DNA of 64,000 nt from BPJU01 sp964425225 (GTDB lineage: Bacteria; Planctomycetota; Planctomycetia; Pirellulales; Pirellulaceae), in NCBI GenBank assembly GCA_964425225.1, contig CAYRMD010000010.1:1-64000 (forward strand). Direction: 5' to 3'. Shown piece by piece: positions 28,443 through 37,040 of this stretch. The notes under the pieces are model-generated. The model was not told the DNA's origin and made no database searches. It was given only the letters and a program-made list of their open reading frames with translations. Position 1 is the stretch's first letter, and the number at the start of each line of letters is the position of its first letter. The translations under genes were made by a program, and so were the position numbers.

Positions 28443-30692
28443 TTGCCACCGCTTGCTGGTAAAAAACGCTTGGAATACTTGAGCCCGCGGCAGATTTTCC
28501 GCAAAGCTCGCCGCGCGCTTATCGCAAAGCTCGCAGTGGTTCGGCCTGCCACATGGGCGATGGCCGCAAGTCTGGTAAGTGCCTCAGGAGCGATTCTAGC
28601 GCTTGTTGTGCTCGTGCCAGACCGTTCTCTTCCAGCGCATCTATCGATCCTGTTCTTGGCTGTCGCTATTTCCGCTTGCGCTGCGGCGTTCTCATGGTGG
28701 TATGTCGCACGCCGCAAAGGGCGATGGGCATGGTATCGGCGTTGGCGCGCCGAGCGGCGGCGGCTGCGTGCCGAACGGCACCGACTGGCTGCCGAACGAG
28801 CTGACTGGACAGCATCGCTCGAACAATGGACCGCCCAAATCACCTCGCGCGAAAAACAACTGATCAACCGCCTGACCACCTTCCACGAATGGATGGAGTT
28901 TCCCCAACCAATTAGCCTGACCGAGGCTGAAAATGATGTGGCGAGCTGGATACAGAAAGACCGTCAATTGGTGGAGTTGCTCCAACGCCAAACTGAAGCG
29001 TTCTTCCAGAAAGTATTGGCGAATGCATACTTGGAGAACAATCAGTTACAGTGGGCCCGCATTCGTGACGATGCCATCGGTTTGATACGCCAAGTAGCAC
29101 GCCTGTATCGCCCGGAGGTCGACGAACCGCTCTTGGAGGTAAGTGTCGAACAGATCTTGCGCTCAGCCAGCCGTGTGTGTCTGCAAATGCTGATCGTCTT
29201 GGATCGGCTGCCACTGGATGTCAAACAATACAATCTTAACCGATTGTACGGTTACATTCGGTCGGCCGTGAAGGCATACGGTATCTACAAAGCAGCCGAG
29301 CCGTATTTGCCCTACGTTAGTTCTGCCTATTACCTTGGGCGAGCGGCCATGGGAGCCAACCCGTGGCTGTTGAGTGCTTGGTGGCTCGTGGGTCGGCAGA
29401 GTCAACGGTGGGTCAAGCAATGGGCCGGACGCTTTGTCGAGCGTCAGGCACTGGCATTGTTGCGGGATGTGGTTCACCTGATTGGGTATGAAGCAGCGGC
29501 AGTATACGGAGGCGACTTTTACCACCGTGACGCCAATTGGATTTATGGCGTGGAACTGGTGGAACTCATGAGAAGTGTCCCATTGGCGCCGGATAGTTTT
29601 CGAGCAGCGTTGAATGAGTTAGGCCGATTGCCTCTGCGCAGCGAATATGATCGCGTGTTTTTGTATCGCGCGGTGGCAGTGCGACAATCGGCGGATCCGG
29701 ATCGCTATCGTCCCCGCGAATTGCTCACCCCGCAAGAGCGCCAGTCAATTGGGCGTCGATTGGAAAACTTCGCACACGCGTTCTGGGTTCACGGAGACCT
29801 TTCGCAATGGACTCGCTGGGCTCAACGTGCCGAAGAGCGACTGGGAGTTCGATTCAGTTTTCCCTGCCAGGAGCCTCTGCCACCCGAAGAGCAACGGATC
29901 GAGGCGGTCCGCTCCCTGGCAAGTTACCTGCTGGATCGAAAAGAATGCGAGCTGTCAGCTATCGAAACGTGGCTGACGAATACCCAGTGTTGGAAACGCC
30001 TGAGCACCGAACAACAGGCTGCGATGCGCGAGGAGCTTTTGCAGAATCCACCGTATGTGTTCCTCCTGCCGATGCTCGAGGTTCGTGGTCCGGAGGTGGA
30101 ACACTATTGGGCCGACCTGGTGGAGCTAGCCGTGGCCGTACCGCCGCACTTATTTGATTTGGACGATTTGCTGGCGGAAACAGCCGCTTATTTACACCGC
30201 GAAACATCTGCCGTTCGGTACCGCTTCGACCAGGCTCTGCGCCGCCGTCTGGAAACTATCCTTGCCACGCCGGACGCCTTGCGCTGCGATCCGCCATCAG
30301 GGGTGGTACGTGCCGTGCTGGAGCTTACCGCGGATCGGCCTGGTGTGGAGTTCCTTTATCCGTGTGTCATTCGAGAATCGAGCGCAATGGCCCAAGCTGT
30401 CCTCGAATCGCGTTTCGGGCGATCCGCCTGGCTACTCGGTACCGAGCAGCGTTTAATCGTCTTTTCTGTTTCTCCGCAAGGATCCCGCATGTTGTGGACT
30501 TCCGATACGCCGATTAACCTGCGGCAATATGAAAGTTGGATCGGTTCCCGCTATCTGCTTGACGGGGGCCAATGGATCGATCCGGCCGACGTCGGTCGCT
30601 CCATTTGGGTACCGGCACCACTCTGGAAATCTCGAGCGGATTATTGGCGGCCCCTATTGAGTTCGGCTCTTGTTCGACAAACCGAAAGCTGA
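28443..30692 (+). CDS. Large membrane-anchored protein of unknown function
   Basis: The protein has 749 residues with a basic N-terminus, two transmembrane helices (about 39-58 and 65-88) and a strongly basic, Arg-rich coiled-coil region (90-145, with RWRAERRRLRAERHRLAAER). A long helical cytosolic part follows. A segment near 295-330 (YLGRAAMGANPWLLSAWWLVG) could insert into or lie on the membrane. No nucleotide-binding, protease or kinase motif is visible. The start is TTG 28443, behind a GTAGGA; the next in-frame ATG (28560) would remove the basic region before the first helix. I know no named family. It stands 134 bases upstream of the response-regulator operon in the same direction. A membrane scaffold or sensor role is conceivable but not shown. 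Confidence 0.7.
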   Translation: MPPLAGKKRLEYLSPRQIFRKARRALIAKLAVVRPATWAMAASLVSASGAILALVVLVPDRSLPAHLSILFLAVAISACAAAFSWWYVARRKGRWAWYRRWRAERRRLRAERHRLAAERADWTASLEQWTAQITSREKQLINRLTTFHEWMEFPQPISLTEAENDVASWIQKDRQLVELLQRQTEAFFQKVLANAYLENNQLQWARIRDDAIGLIRQVARLYRPEVDEPLLEVSVEQILRSASRVCLQMLIVLDRLPLDVKQYNLNRLYGYIRSAVKAYGIYKAAEPYLPYVSSAYYLGRAAMGANPWLLSAWWLVGRQSQRWVKQWAGRFVERQALALLRDVVHLIGYEAAAVYGGDFYHRDANWIYGVELVELMRSVPLAPDSFRAALNELGRLPLRSEYDRVFLYRAVAVRQSADPDRYRPRELLTPQERQSIGRRLENFAHAFWVHGDLSQWTRWAQRAEERLGVRFSFPCQEPLPPEEQRIEAVRSLASYLLDRKECELSAIETWLTNTQCWKRLSTEQQAAMREELLQNPPYVFLLPMLEVRGPEVEHYWADLVELAVAVPPHLFDLDDLLAETAAYLHRETSAVRYRFDQALRRRLETILATPDALRCDPPSGVVRAVLELTADRPGVEFLYPCVIRESSAMAQAVLESRFGRSAWLLGTEQRLIVFSVSPQGSRMLWTSDTPINLRQYESWIGSRYLLDGGQWIDPADVGRSIWVPAPLWKSRADYWRPLLSSALVRQTES

Positions 30693-30826
30693 GAATTCCC
30701 TCCGAAAGTCTAGAATTCCCTCGAAGACTTGTACGGGACTCCGAGCCGGTTTAGCATGAGGGGTGTAGGTGGTCAGGGCGTTGACCGCCTGTGGGTGCTA
30801 GGTAGCCGTAGAAAGGAAGAGGCGTT

Positions 30827-31270
30827 ATGTCAAGTCCTGCGGTTGGGCGGCCGTTAGAGTTGTTACTAATCGAAGACAATTTGATGGATGCCCAGGTTGC
30901 TATCCGAGCCCTGCGGGACGGTCAGGTGATTCACCGAATGACGTTAGTCGTCGACGGCGAAGAGGCGCTAGAATTCTTGAAACGATGCGGTCGGTTCAAA
31001 CGTGCGCCTCGTCCGGACATCGTCTTGTTGGATCTCTTCTTGCCGAAACGCAGTGGCTTGGAAGTACTGGCAGAAATTCGGCAAGATCCGGAGTTGCACA
31101 ACCTGCCGGTTGTGGTGTTGACTACCAGCGAAGATGAAGCCATGCGTGCCGAGTGTGAGCGATACGAAGTGGATTGCTACCTCGTGAAACCCGTCAACCT
31201 AGAAAAATTCATCCGAGTGGTTCAGCAAATCAAGCGTTTGTTGCTTGAAGATGTCATCCTCCCGGTGTGA
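30827..31270 (+). CDS. Single-domain response regulator, Rcp1-like
   Basis: This is a stand-alone CheY-like receiver of 147 residues without an output domain. The phosphorylation site is complete: acidic pair E16-D17, phospho-acceptor D69 in IVLLDLFLP, T100 in VVVLTTSED and K121 in CYLVKPVN. The extended beta-5/alpha-5 region and the RAPRPDIVLLDLFLPKRSG stretch match the Rcp1 group, which normally pairs with phytochrome-type or other multi-domain histidine kinases. GGAAGAGG precedes ATG 30827. It is the first gene of a tight set: the BMC gene starts 34 bases after its stop. No kinase gene is in the window, so its partner is unknown. Confidence 0.9.
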   Translation: MSSPAVGRPLELLLIEDNLMDAQVAIRALRDGQVIHRMTLVVDGEEALEFLKRCGRFKRAPRPDIVLLDLFLPKRSGLEVLAEIRQDPELHNLPVVVLTTSEDEAMRAECERYEVDCYLVKPVNLEKFIRVVQQIKRLLLEDVILPV

Positions 31271-31304
31271 TTTCGGTTCATACCAAGGGCACAAGGAACG
31301 TGCC

Positions 31305-31973
31305 GTGTCGGACGATCCGTTTTTACCGGCCCCTGCGCTTGGTATCTTAGAAACCCATGGCTTGACGCCGGCTTTAGTGGCGCTAGATGTGATGGAGAAG
31401 TCGGCTCCGGTACGGGTCGTCGAAGCGGAGCTGAACGACGCCCGCGGGTACGTGCTGAAGATCGTCGGCCCGATTCCCGCCGTTGCGACTGCCTTGCAGG
31501 CAGCTCGAACGGTAGCCGAGCAAATGGGTGGCCATCCCATCGTTCACCAAATCGGTGCCCCCGATCGTCACGCGTGGAAAGGCGTACGAAGTGTTATCGA
31601 GTACAATCCGCTTATTCAGCAACCCATCGTATTTCAGCCCGATTCTCTACGAGCGGCTAGGCAAATTGTCCAGGAGGCACAGCCAGTGAGTCAACCGGAA
31701 TCATTCGCGCTGGGGCTCATTGAAACCCAAGGTTTTACTGCGGTGTTCGAGGCCGTCGATACGGCATGCAAGACTGCCAACGTCGAAGTCATAGGCAAGG
31801 AAAAATTAGGGGGAGGTTATGTCACCGTGATTCTCAAAGGCGATGTGGCTGCGGTTAAAGCAGCGGTGCAAGCCGGTGCCCAACGAGTCGAAGGGCTCGG
31901 CAAGCTCATCGCTGCGCATGTGATTGCACGTCCCAGTCCCTCCGTTCTAAGTCTGCTTCCGCGATCCGGCTAG
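31305..31973 (+). CDS. Tandem-domain bacterial microcompartment shell protein (BMC-T type)
   Basis: The protein has two BMC domains in one chain (222 residues), so three copies would make a pseudohexameric shell tile. Domain 1 (about 10-92) begins PALGILETHGLTPALVALDV. Domain 2 (about 133-212) begins FALGLIETQGFTAVFEAVDT and continues KEKLGGGYVTVILKGDVAAV, the part most like canonical BMC-H/CsoS1 proteins, ending RPSPSVLSLLP. Domain 1 is more divergent and is joined by a 40-residue linker. The start is GTG 31305 with AAGGAA upstream; an in-frame ATG at 31245 overlaps the previous gene. No pentameric vertex protein, aldehyde dehydrogenase or other microcompartment enzyme is nearby, so this is either a satellite shell gene or a shell protein used for something else. 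Confidence 0.85.
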   Translation: MSDDPFLPAPALGILETHGLTPALVALDVMEKSAPVRVVEAELNDARGYVLKIVGPIPAVATALQAARTVAEQMGGHPIVHQIGAPDRHAWKGVRSVIEYNPLIQQPIVFQPDSLRAARQIVQEAQPVSQPESFALGLIETQGFTAVFEAVDTACKTANVEVIGKEKLGGGYVTVILKGDVAAVKAAVQAGAQRVEGLGKLIAAHVIARPSPSVLSLLPRSG

Positions 31974-31980
31974 GCACCCT

Positions 31981-32637
31981 ATGCAAGTATTGGTCGAATC
32001 CCACCCGCATCTTTATTTAAGGGGGTTTCTCACGGAGCTATCCCAACCGCTGGGACAACTATCGACGCCGGCCCGCGTCAAGGATCTGCTGCGTCTTGAC
32101 TTTAAGGCTCCCATCGAGCGACCACCGGGATTGGAACCGGCGGTGCGCGACATGCTACGTTACGGGGGATTCAAACCGTCCGGAAGAAGCAAACCGTCTT
32201 CCGAATACCTGATGGCGGCAGCACAGTCAGGCCGTTTTCCTCAAGTCAACCTCCTGGTGGATCTAGCCAACGGCGTCTCGTTGCATTCCGGGTTACCCAT
32301 CAGCTTAGTGGATCTGGGTCGGCTGAGTCCGCCCCTTATCGTGAAAATCGCGTCTGCCGGAAGTGCGTATCCATTTAACCCCTCGGGTCAGCAAATCGAT
32401 GTGTCGGGCCTGGTCTGCTTGCACGATGCGATGGGACCCTGTGCTAACGCCGTCAAAGATGCGCAGCGCGTCAAGACCGATGCCACCACCACAGTCACCT
32501 TGACACTGATTTGGGGTTGCCGGGCGTTCGCTTGGTATGTCGAGCAGGCCGAGCGCTGGTACCGTTATATTTTGGGTGAGTTAGGTTTCCGTGTGACGGA
32601 GTTATCATTCCAGCGGATCGGCGAGTCGATTAGCTGA
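31981..32637 (+). CDS. Stand-alone B3/B4-domain protein (phenylalanyl-tRNA synthetase beta-like)
   Basis: The 218-residue protein matches the B3/B4 domain found in the beta chain of bacterial PheRS, where it edits mischarged tRNA. Stand-alone versions are widespread and mostly uncharacterised. The diagnostic stretch is SSEYLMAAAQSGRFPQVNLL followed by VDLANGVSLHSGLPISLVDL, and later DAMGPCANAVKDAQRVKTDA, which resembles the conserved B3/B4 metal/ligand pocket region. It starts 8 bases after the BMC gene stop and so is translationally close-coupled to it. Why a tRNA-editing-like domain should be paired with a shell protein and a response regulator is not known to me. It ends inside a 21-base dyad. 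Confidence 0.8.
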   Translation: MQVLVESHPHLYLRGFLTELSQPLGQLSTPARVKDLLRLDFKAPIERPPGLEPAVRDMLRYGGFKPSGRSKPSSEYLMAAAQSGRFPQVNLLVDLANGVSLHSGLPISLVDLGRLSPPLIVKIASAGSAYPFNPSGQQIDVSGLVCLHDAMGPCANAVKDAQRVKTDATTTVTLTLIWGCRAFAWYVEQAERWYRYILGELGFRVTELSFQRIGESIS

Positions 32638-32652
32638 TCGAGTCGATCAGCT
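32632..32652. terminator. Near-perfect dyad between convergent genes
   Basis: Arms AGCTGATCGA (32632-32641) and TCGATCAGCT (32643-32652) flank a single base. The left arm contains the stop codon of the B3/B4 gene. It lies 36 bases from the stop of the convergent kinase gene. It may act as a two-way terminator, though no T-tract follows. Confidence 0.4.
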
Positions 32653-32687
32653 CACCGAGTCGGCCCGCATGCCGGTTGGTTCCAGGA

Positions 32688-33746
32688 TCAGTCGATTAGC
32701 CACCGGGTTACGCAGGGTGCACCTTTCTCCAGAAATCGCCGGCGAATTTCATCTGGATGAGCAACGCCCGTGGTACCCAATTGTTCGATGGTGATCGACG
32801 CTACCAGGTTGGCAAACGCAGCAGCTTCCCAGGGCGAAGCGCCCGCCAACAGGCCGCTCACAATAGCGCTGCTGGCGGCATCTCCGGCGCCGACAATGTC
32901 AATCGGTCCTGTCACCGGAACAGCGTGTACCTTGACGGGCTGGGTGTCAGGTAGAGCTACCAGGATGCCCTCTTCACCCAAGGTGCAGAAGGCAGGCTGT
33001 TGCGTGCAATGTACGCGAGCCGTAACGGACTCCCACAACTGCTGCCGACTGGACATCTCGTTACGGCCAGTGGCCTGGAGAAACTCACGACGGTTTCCCT
33101 TTGCCATACCCACGCGAAAGCATCCTAAACGCTCGCGACTATCGACCAACACTAGCTTGTCCGGCATCCAGTGACAGAGTTGCTCAAGGACCTGACGCGT
33201 ACGTGGGTTTACGACTCCGTTAGCTTCCTCGGGAACTTGATCCAACACGATCCACCCGTCGCATTCTGCAAACGCCGTTTGCAGACTTGAGGTAAGCATC
33301 TGTTGGGCGGTTTCCGACAACGGATGGCGCGAGCGAACATCCAAACGATTCAACTCGTACGGCGGTTGGCCCGTGCGTAACTCGATCGGTTTCGTGTACG
33401 TAGGCGTCATCCGGTCTGCCAGGCGTAGGATTCTCGTTGTATCCACCGGCAGTCCGTCCATGGCACGAAGTAGGTCGTACGCGTGGCCGTCGTCCCCGAT
33501 GACCGTCACCGGCACGATACGGCCGACTCCAAGGGCCGCCAGATTGTTCATGATCGTGCCGAGGGCTCCCGGAGAGTTACGGATGCGAACCACCTGATGA
33601 GCCGGACGACCTGTTTCTATCGAACGCTCCTCTAGTTCCGGATCAATCTCTAGGTACCGATCCAAGAACAGGTCACCAAGAAGGCCGATGGTGAGCCCTG
33701 GCAGGTTCTGCAGGATCATCTCGAGCCGCTCACGGGTCAATTGCAT
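32688..33746 (-). CDS. PfkB-family sugar kinase, HldE/RfaE N-domain-like
   Basis: This ribokinase-fold kinase of 352 residues resembles the kinase half of HldE (D-glycero-beta-D-manno-heptose-7-phosphate kinase). N-terminal GLLGDLFLDRYLEIDPELEE and RNSPGALGTIMNNLAALGVG are the substrate-side motifs. DIVGAGDAASSAIVSGLLAG is the C-terminal PfkB signature with the catalytic Asp. The usual adenylyltransferase half of HldE is absent. The start is ATG 33746, preceded by GGGGG; upstream codons overlap the divergent rpmJ promoter and have no family support. If it is a heptose kinase it would fit LPS core synthesis along with lpxA, but other sugar substrates are possible. Confidence 0.85.
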   Translation of the reverse strand: MQLTRERLEMILQNLPGLTIGLLGDLFLDRYLEIDPELEERSIETGRPAHQVVRIRNSPGALGTIMNNLAALGVGRIVPVTVIGDDGHAYDLLRAMDGLPVDTTRILRLADRMTPTYTKPIELRTGQPPYELNRLDVRSRHPLSETAQQMLTSSLQTAFAECDGWIVLDQVPEEANGVVNPRTRQVLEQLCHWMPDKLVLVDSRERLGCFRVGMAKGNRREFLQATGRNEMSSRQQLWESVTARVHCTQQPAFCTLGEEGILVALPDTQPVKVHAVPVTGPIDIVGAGDAASSAIVSGLLAGASPWEAAAFANLVASITIEQLGTTGVAHPDEIRRRFLEKGAPCVTRWLID

Positions 33747-33794
33747 GGGATGCCCCCATGAAGCAAACGCCTGTGCGCCTGGCACAAACTCCCC

Positions 33795-33824
33795 TTGCCA
33801 TACTTCCACCAAGCTGCGTATATT
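33795..33824 (+). promoter_or_regulatory. Sigma70-type promoter of the rpmJ-rplQ operon
   Basis: TTGCCA (33795-33800) and TATATT (33819-33824) are separated by 18 bases. The -10 ends 31 bases before the rpmJ start codon, and no other gene intervenes. Confidence 0.5.
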
Positions 33825-33855
33825 GCATAATTCCCCGGTTGGGAGGAACGAGACG

Positions 33856-33969
33856 ATGAAAGTACGAGCAAGCGTTAAGCGGATATGCGAGCACTGCCGT
33901 GTGGTGCGTCGCAAGGGCCGCGTGTACATTATCTGCAAGAACCGTCGCCACAAGCAACGCCAGGGTTAG
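33856..33969 (+). CDS. rpmJ: Ribosomal protein L36
   Basis: This 37-residue large-subunit protein is complete from MKVRASVKRICEHCRVVRRK to KQRQG. It is the zinc-binding form: C11, C14, C27 and H32 make the zinc site. GGGAGGAA sits ahead of ATG 33856. It heads the operon continuing with rpsM, rpsK, rpoA and rplQ, as in the tail of the alpha/spc operons of other bacteria. Confidence 0.95.
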   Translation: MKVRASVKRICEHCRVVRRKGRVYIICKNRRHKQRQG

Positions 33970-34119
33970 GCTTTTGGGGTGCAAACCAGCCCGTTGCTTC
34001 GCTTGGAGCGTTCGCTTGGTCGGTGACTGCTTACTGCCCAGCGAATCAACGATTTAAATTAAGAGTTTTCGACGGGTTAAGCCCAGACACCCAGTAAACA
34101 TTAAGGAGCCCGCTAGCTT

Positions 34120-34503
34120 ATGCCGCGCATCCTGGGGGTAGACATCCCAAGTGACAAGCCGACTGTTATTTCGTTGCAATACCTGTACGGGGTTGGACCC
34201 CGGATAGCCCGCGAGTTATGCCAAAAGGCTAAAGTGGATCCGCAGCGTCGAGCTCGGGAGTTGAGCGAAGACGAAGTGGGCCGCTTGGCAGCTTTGTTAG
34301 AGCGGGATTATATGGTCGAAGGCCCACTACGTCGGCAGGTGGCGCAGAATATCAACCGCTTGCGCGACATTAAATGTTATCGCGGGATTCGTCATCGCTT
34401 GGGGTTACCCGTGCGCGGTCAGCGTACTCGTACCAACGCCCGGACTCGCAAAGGTCCGAAAAAGACCGTTGCCGGCAAGAAAGGCGTAAAAGATCTGCGT
34501 TAG
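34120..34503 (+). CDS. rpsM: Ribosomal protein S13
   Basis: This small-subunit head protein, 127 residues, contacts the P-site tRNA and the 50S subunit. It has the N-terminal PRILGVDIPSDKPTVISLQYLYGVGP and the basic C-terminal tail GLPVRGQRTRTNARTRKGPKK typical of the family. AAGGAG precedes ATG 34120. It is 150 bases downstream of rpmJ and 27 bases upstream of rpsK. Confidence 0.96.
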   Translation: MPRILGVDIPSDKPTVISLQYLYGVGPRIARELCQKAKVDPQRRARELSEDEVGRLAALLERDYMVEGPLRRQVAQNINRLRDIKCYRGIRHRLGLPVRGQRTRTNARTRKGPKKTVAGKKGVKDLR

Positions 34504-34530
34504 GTTCGATGGGATGCCGGAGGTCAATGC

Positions 34531-34911
34531 ATGGCAAAAGCCAAAAAGAAGAAACTTCGCAGAAATGTCACGCAAGCCGTGGCCCATATTAAAGCCACCT
34601 TCAACAATACGATGGTGACGATCACCGACATGAAGGGCGATACTCTCTGTTGGGCCAGTGCCGGTACCTGTGGCTTTAAAGGGAGCCGCAAGAGTACGCC
34701 CTTTGCTGGTCAATGTGCGGCACAGCAAGCAGCGGAAAAAGCCGCAAAATTCGGTGTTCGAGAGTTGGAAGTACGAATAAAAGGCCCTGGTGCTGGCCGC
34801 GAAAGTGCTATTACGGCTTTGCAATCGGCCGGTATGACTATCAAAGTAATCGAAGACGTCACCCCTATCCCGCATAACGGTTGTCGGCCCCGCAAGCGAC
34901 GTCGCGTCTAG
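34531..34911 (+). CDS. rpsK: Ribosomal protein S11
   Basis: This platform protein of the 30S subunit has 126 residues. It contains THNT-like IKATFNNTMVTITDMKGDTL, the SAG motif (WASAGTCGFKGSRKSTPFA) and the conserved C-terminus DVTPIPHNGCRPRKRRRV. It is followed directly by rpoA; the rpsD gene often found between them is absent here. Confidence 0.97.
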   Translation: MAKAKKKKLRRNVTQAVAHIKATFNNTMVTITDMKGDTLCWASAGTCGFKGSRKSTPFAGQCAAQQAAEKAAKFGVRELEVRIKGPGAGRESAITALQSAGMTIKVIEDVTPIPHNGCRPRKRRRV

Positions 34912-34975
34912 CGGGCCTGTCCGATACCAGGAAAATCAAGGCGGCTGACGCTTGCCCGTAACACAGGAGGCATCT

Positions 34976-35965
34976 ATGCACATTCGTTGGCGCGGACTGG
35001 AACTGCCCAGCAGTGTCATTTGCGAAAAAGAAACGCTCAGTCCCACGTACGGCAAATTCATCGCCGAACCATTCGAGCGTGGTTTCGGTCACACGATCGG
35101 CAATAGTTTACGGCGCATCTTGCTGTCGAGCCTGGAAGGTAGCGCCGTAACGCAGATCAAAATCCGCGGTGCCCAGCACGAGTTCACCACCATTCCCGGT
35201 GTGCTCGAGGATGTGACAGATATTGTACTGAACGTAAAATCGCTCGTCGTCAAAAATCATTCCGACAGCACGAAGGTCATTACAGTTGAAAAGAATCGCG
35301 CCGGTGTTGTGACAGGTGCCGATATCCGATGCGACTCGGATGTCGAGATCATCAACAAGAATCACGTACTGGCCACGTTGACGGCGGATGTCGACTTCAT
35401 GATGGAAATGGTGGTAGAAAACGGCCGTGGTTATGTACCAGCTCATGAACACAGTGCCGGTGAGCACGAGATCGGAATCATACCGATCGACGCCGTTTTT
35501 AGCCCGGTAGTGCGTGTACGATATGAAGTGGAAGAGACCCGAGTCGGCCAAAAAACCAACTACGACAAGCTCACCATGGAAATTTGGACCGACGGCTCCA
35601 TCTCACCAGAAATGGCCCTGGTTGAAGCCGCCAAAATCTTAAGGAAGCATCTGAATCCCTTTATCCAGTATCAAGAGCTCGGGCCACGTGTTTTTGCCCA
35701 ACCGCGTGGCCAGTTGGCTGGTTTCGATCCGATGCTCGAGTCGAAACTGAATATGTCAATTTCCGAACTGAAACTCTCCTCGCGTGCTACGAACTGCCTA
35801 GAAAATGAAAACATCCATACGTTGCGTGATCTGGTACAACGGACCGAGGATCAACTATTGGAAGTTCGAAACTTTGGTGAAACGTCGTTAAATGAGGTGA
35901 AAGAAAAACTTGCTGAACTCGGCCTGCGACTCGGCATGCGATTGCCTACAGTGCCGCTGCGTTGA
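34976..35965 (+). CDS. rpoA: RNA polymerase subunit alpha
   Basis: This 329-residue assembly subunit has a dimerising N-terminal domain (FIAEPFERGFGHTIGNSLRR, LSSLEGSAVTQIKI) and a C-terminal DNA-binding domain (ELKLSSRATNCLENENIHTL to LGLRLGMRLP). The start ATG 34976 is chosen because AGGAGG stands 7 bases before it. Both domains are complete and of normal length. It is co-transcribed with rpsK upstream and rplQ downstream. Confidence 0.97.
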   Translation: MHIRWRGLELPSSVICEKETLSPTYGKFIAEPFERGFGHTIGNSLRRILLSSLEGSAVTQIKIRGAQHEFTTIPGVLEDVTDIVLNVKSLVVKNHSDSTKVITVEKNRAGVVTGADIRCDSDVEIINKNHVLATLTADVDFMMEMVVENGRGYVPAHEHSAGEHEIGIIPIDAVFSPVVRVRYEVEETRVGQKTNYDKLTMEIWTDGSISPEMALVEAAKILRKHLNPFIQYQELGPRVFAQPRGQLAGFDPMLESKLNMSISELKLSSRATNCLENENIHTLRDLVQRTEDQLLEVRNFGETSLNEVKEKLAELGLRLGMRLPTVPLR

Positions 35966-36049
35966 GCTGTCGGATACCTGCGATCGATAAATTCCGCAGG
36001 GCAAGGAGGGCCCCAGTTCGTCGTACCCCCATTCCTAAGGAATACCATC

Positions 36050-36616
36050 ATGCGACATTGTAAGCGAGGACGCCACCTGGGACGCACATCGAGCCACCGC
36101 AAGGCGATGCTACAGAATTTGGCCAGTGCTCTGTTTTTGACCGAACGGTCGGTCGATAAGGACTTGGATCCAAATCCTCCGGGCGTTCCGGGCCAAATTG
36201 TCACCACTCTGGCCAAAGCCAAAGAAGTGCGCTGGCTCGTCGAACGCTGTATCCGTATTGCATGCCAGAGTCTTCAGGCAGCGCGCGAGGCGGAACAGTT
36301 TGCTACGAGTGCCGCGCGCGGTACCCCGCAGTGGCGCGCATGGCGTGAAAGCGAACAGTGGCAAAAGTGGGCTCAAGCACGGGCAGCCGTTGTCAATGCT
36401 CGGCGCAGAGTGTTGCGCCTCTTGCGCAACAAGGATGCCATGCGCGTACTCTTCGAACGGATCGCCCCGCGTTACGAAAATCGATCCGGTGGCTATGTCC
36501 GGGTGCTTCGCTTGGCTCAACCTCGCGTTGGGGATGCTGGTACCCGAGCCTTGCTCCAATTAGTGGGTAAGCACGACCGCGTTCTTCGTAAAAGCATAAA
36601 ACCCGCGGTCCAATAG
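36050..36616 (+). CDS. rplQ: Ribosomal protein L17 with two insertions
   Basis: L17 lies at the polypeptide exit tunnel. The core is unmistakable (RHCKRGRHLGRTSSHRKAML, TTLAKAKEVRWLVERCI, NKDAMRVLFERIAPRYENRS, GGYVRVLRL). The protein is 188 residues instead of the usual 115-130. One insertion lies at about 31-48 (TERSVDKDLDPNPPGVPG), and a larger Gln/Arg/Trp-rich helical insertion lies at about 73-115. Both are in frame and free of repeats, so they look like genuine lineage-specific additions rather than errors. Confidence 0.93.
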   Translation: MRHCKRGRHLGRTSSHRKAMLQNLASALFLTERSVDKDLDPNPPGVPGQIVTTLAKAKEVRWLVERCIRIACQSLQAAREAEQFATSAARGTPQWRAWRESEQWQKWAQARAAVVNARRRVLRLLRNKDAMRVLFERIAPRYENRSGGYVRVLRLAQPRVGDAGTRALLQLVGKHDRVLRKSIKPAVQ

Positions 36617-37040
36617 CCCAAGTTGCCTACGCAAGTGTACCCTAACTTTTGGGTAAATATCATTTTATCTATGGGAGCGGGTTGTCGCCGATAAGGCTCG
36701 GCCCGGCAGATCATCTAAGCGGCTAATATTCTTATTGCTCGTAGTCCGGCTGAGGGCCTCGTGGCTCGTGTGGCCCCCGAACCACAGCCTGCACTGGCAA
36801 CCCAAGAAGATTTTCCGCAAGCGATACGCCGTAAAGGCCTGCGAGTCAAGTTCCAAACGATATTCCCCGGCAAAGCTCGACTATTTTTGCCACATTTGCT
36901 AAGCGTTAAAGTTTTCCATGGCCGTGGTTGATTTGCGTGAAGAATCACTGTCGCAACGCTTGCCAGTTGAGTGGGAAAGTGTCATAAAGGGATGTAAATG
37001 GGCATGGTGGGTCTAACGCCAGTGTAACAGTGATTCGCAT
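36617..37040. other. Intergenic stretch after rplQ
   Basis: A weak hairpin TACCC/GGGTA (36638-36642, 36651-36655) follows the rplQ stop by 21 bases and could end the ribosomal operon. The rest shows nothing I can interpret. Confidence 0.35.

Noticed and set aside
31305..31973. Carboxysome or ethanolamine-utilisation locus
   Set aside because: No RuBisCO, carbonic anhydrase, lyase, aldehyde dehydrogenase or BMC-P gene is within the window.
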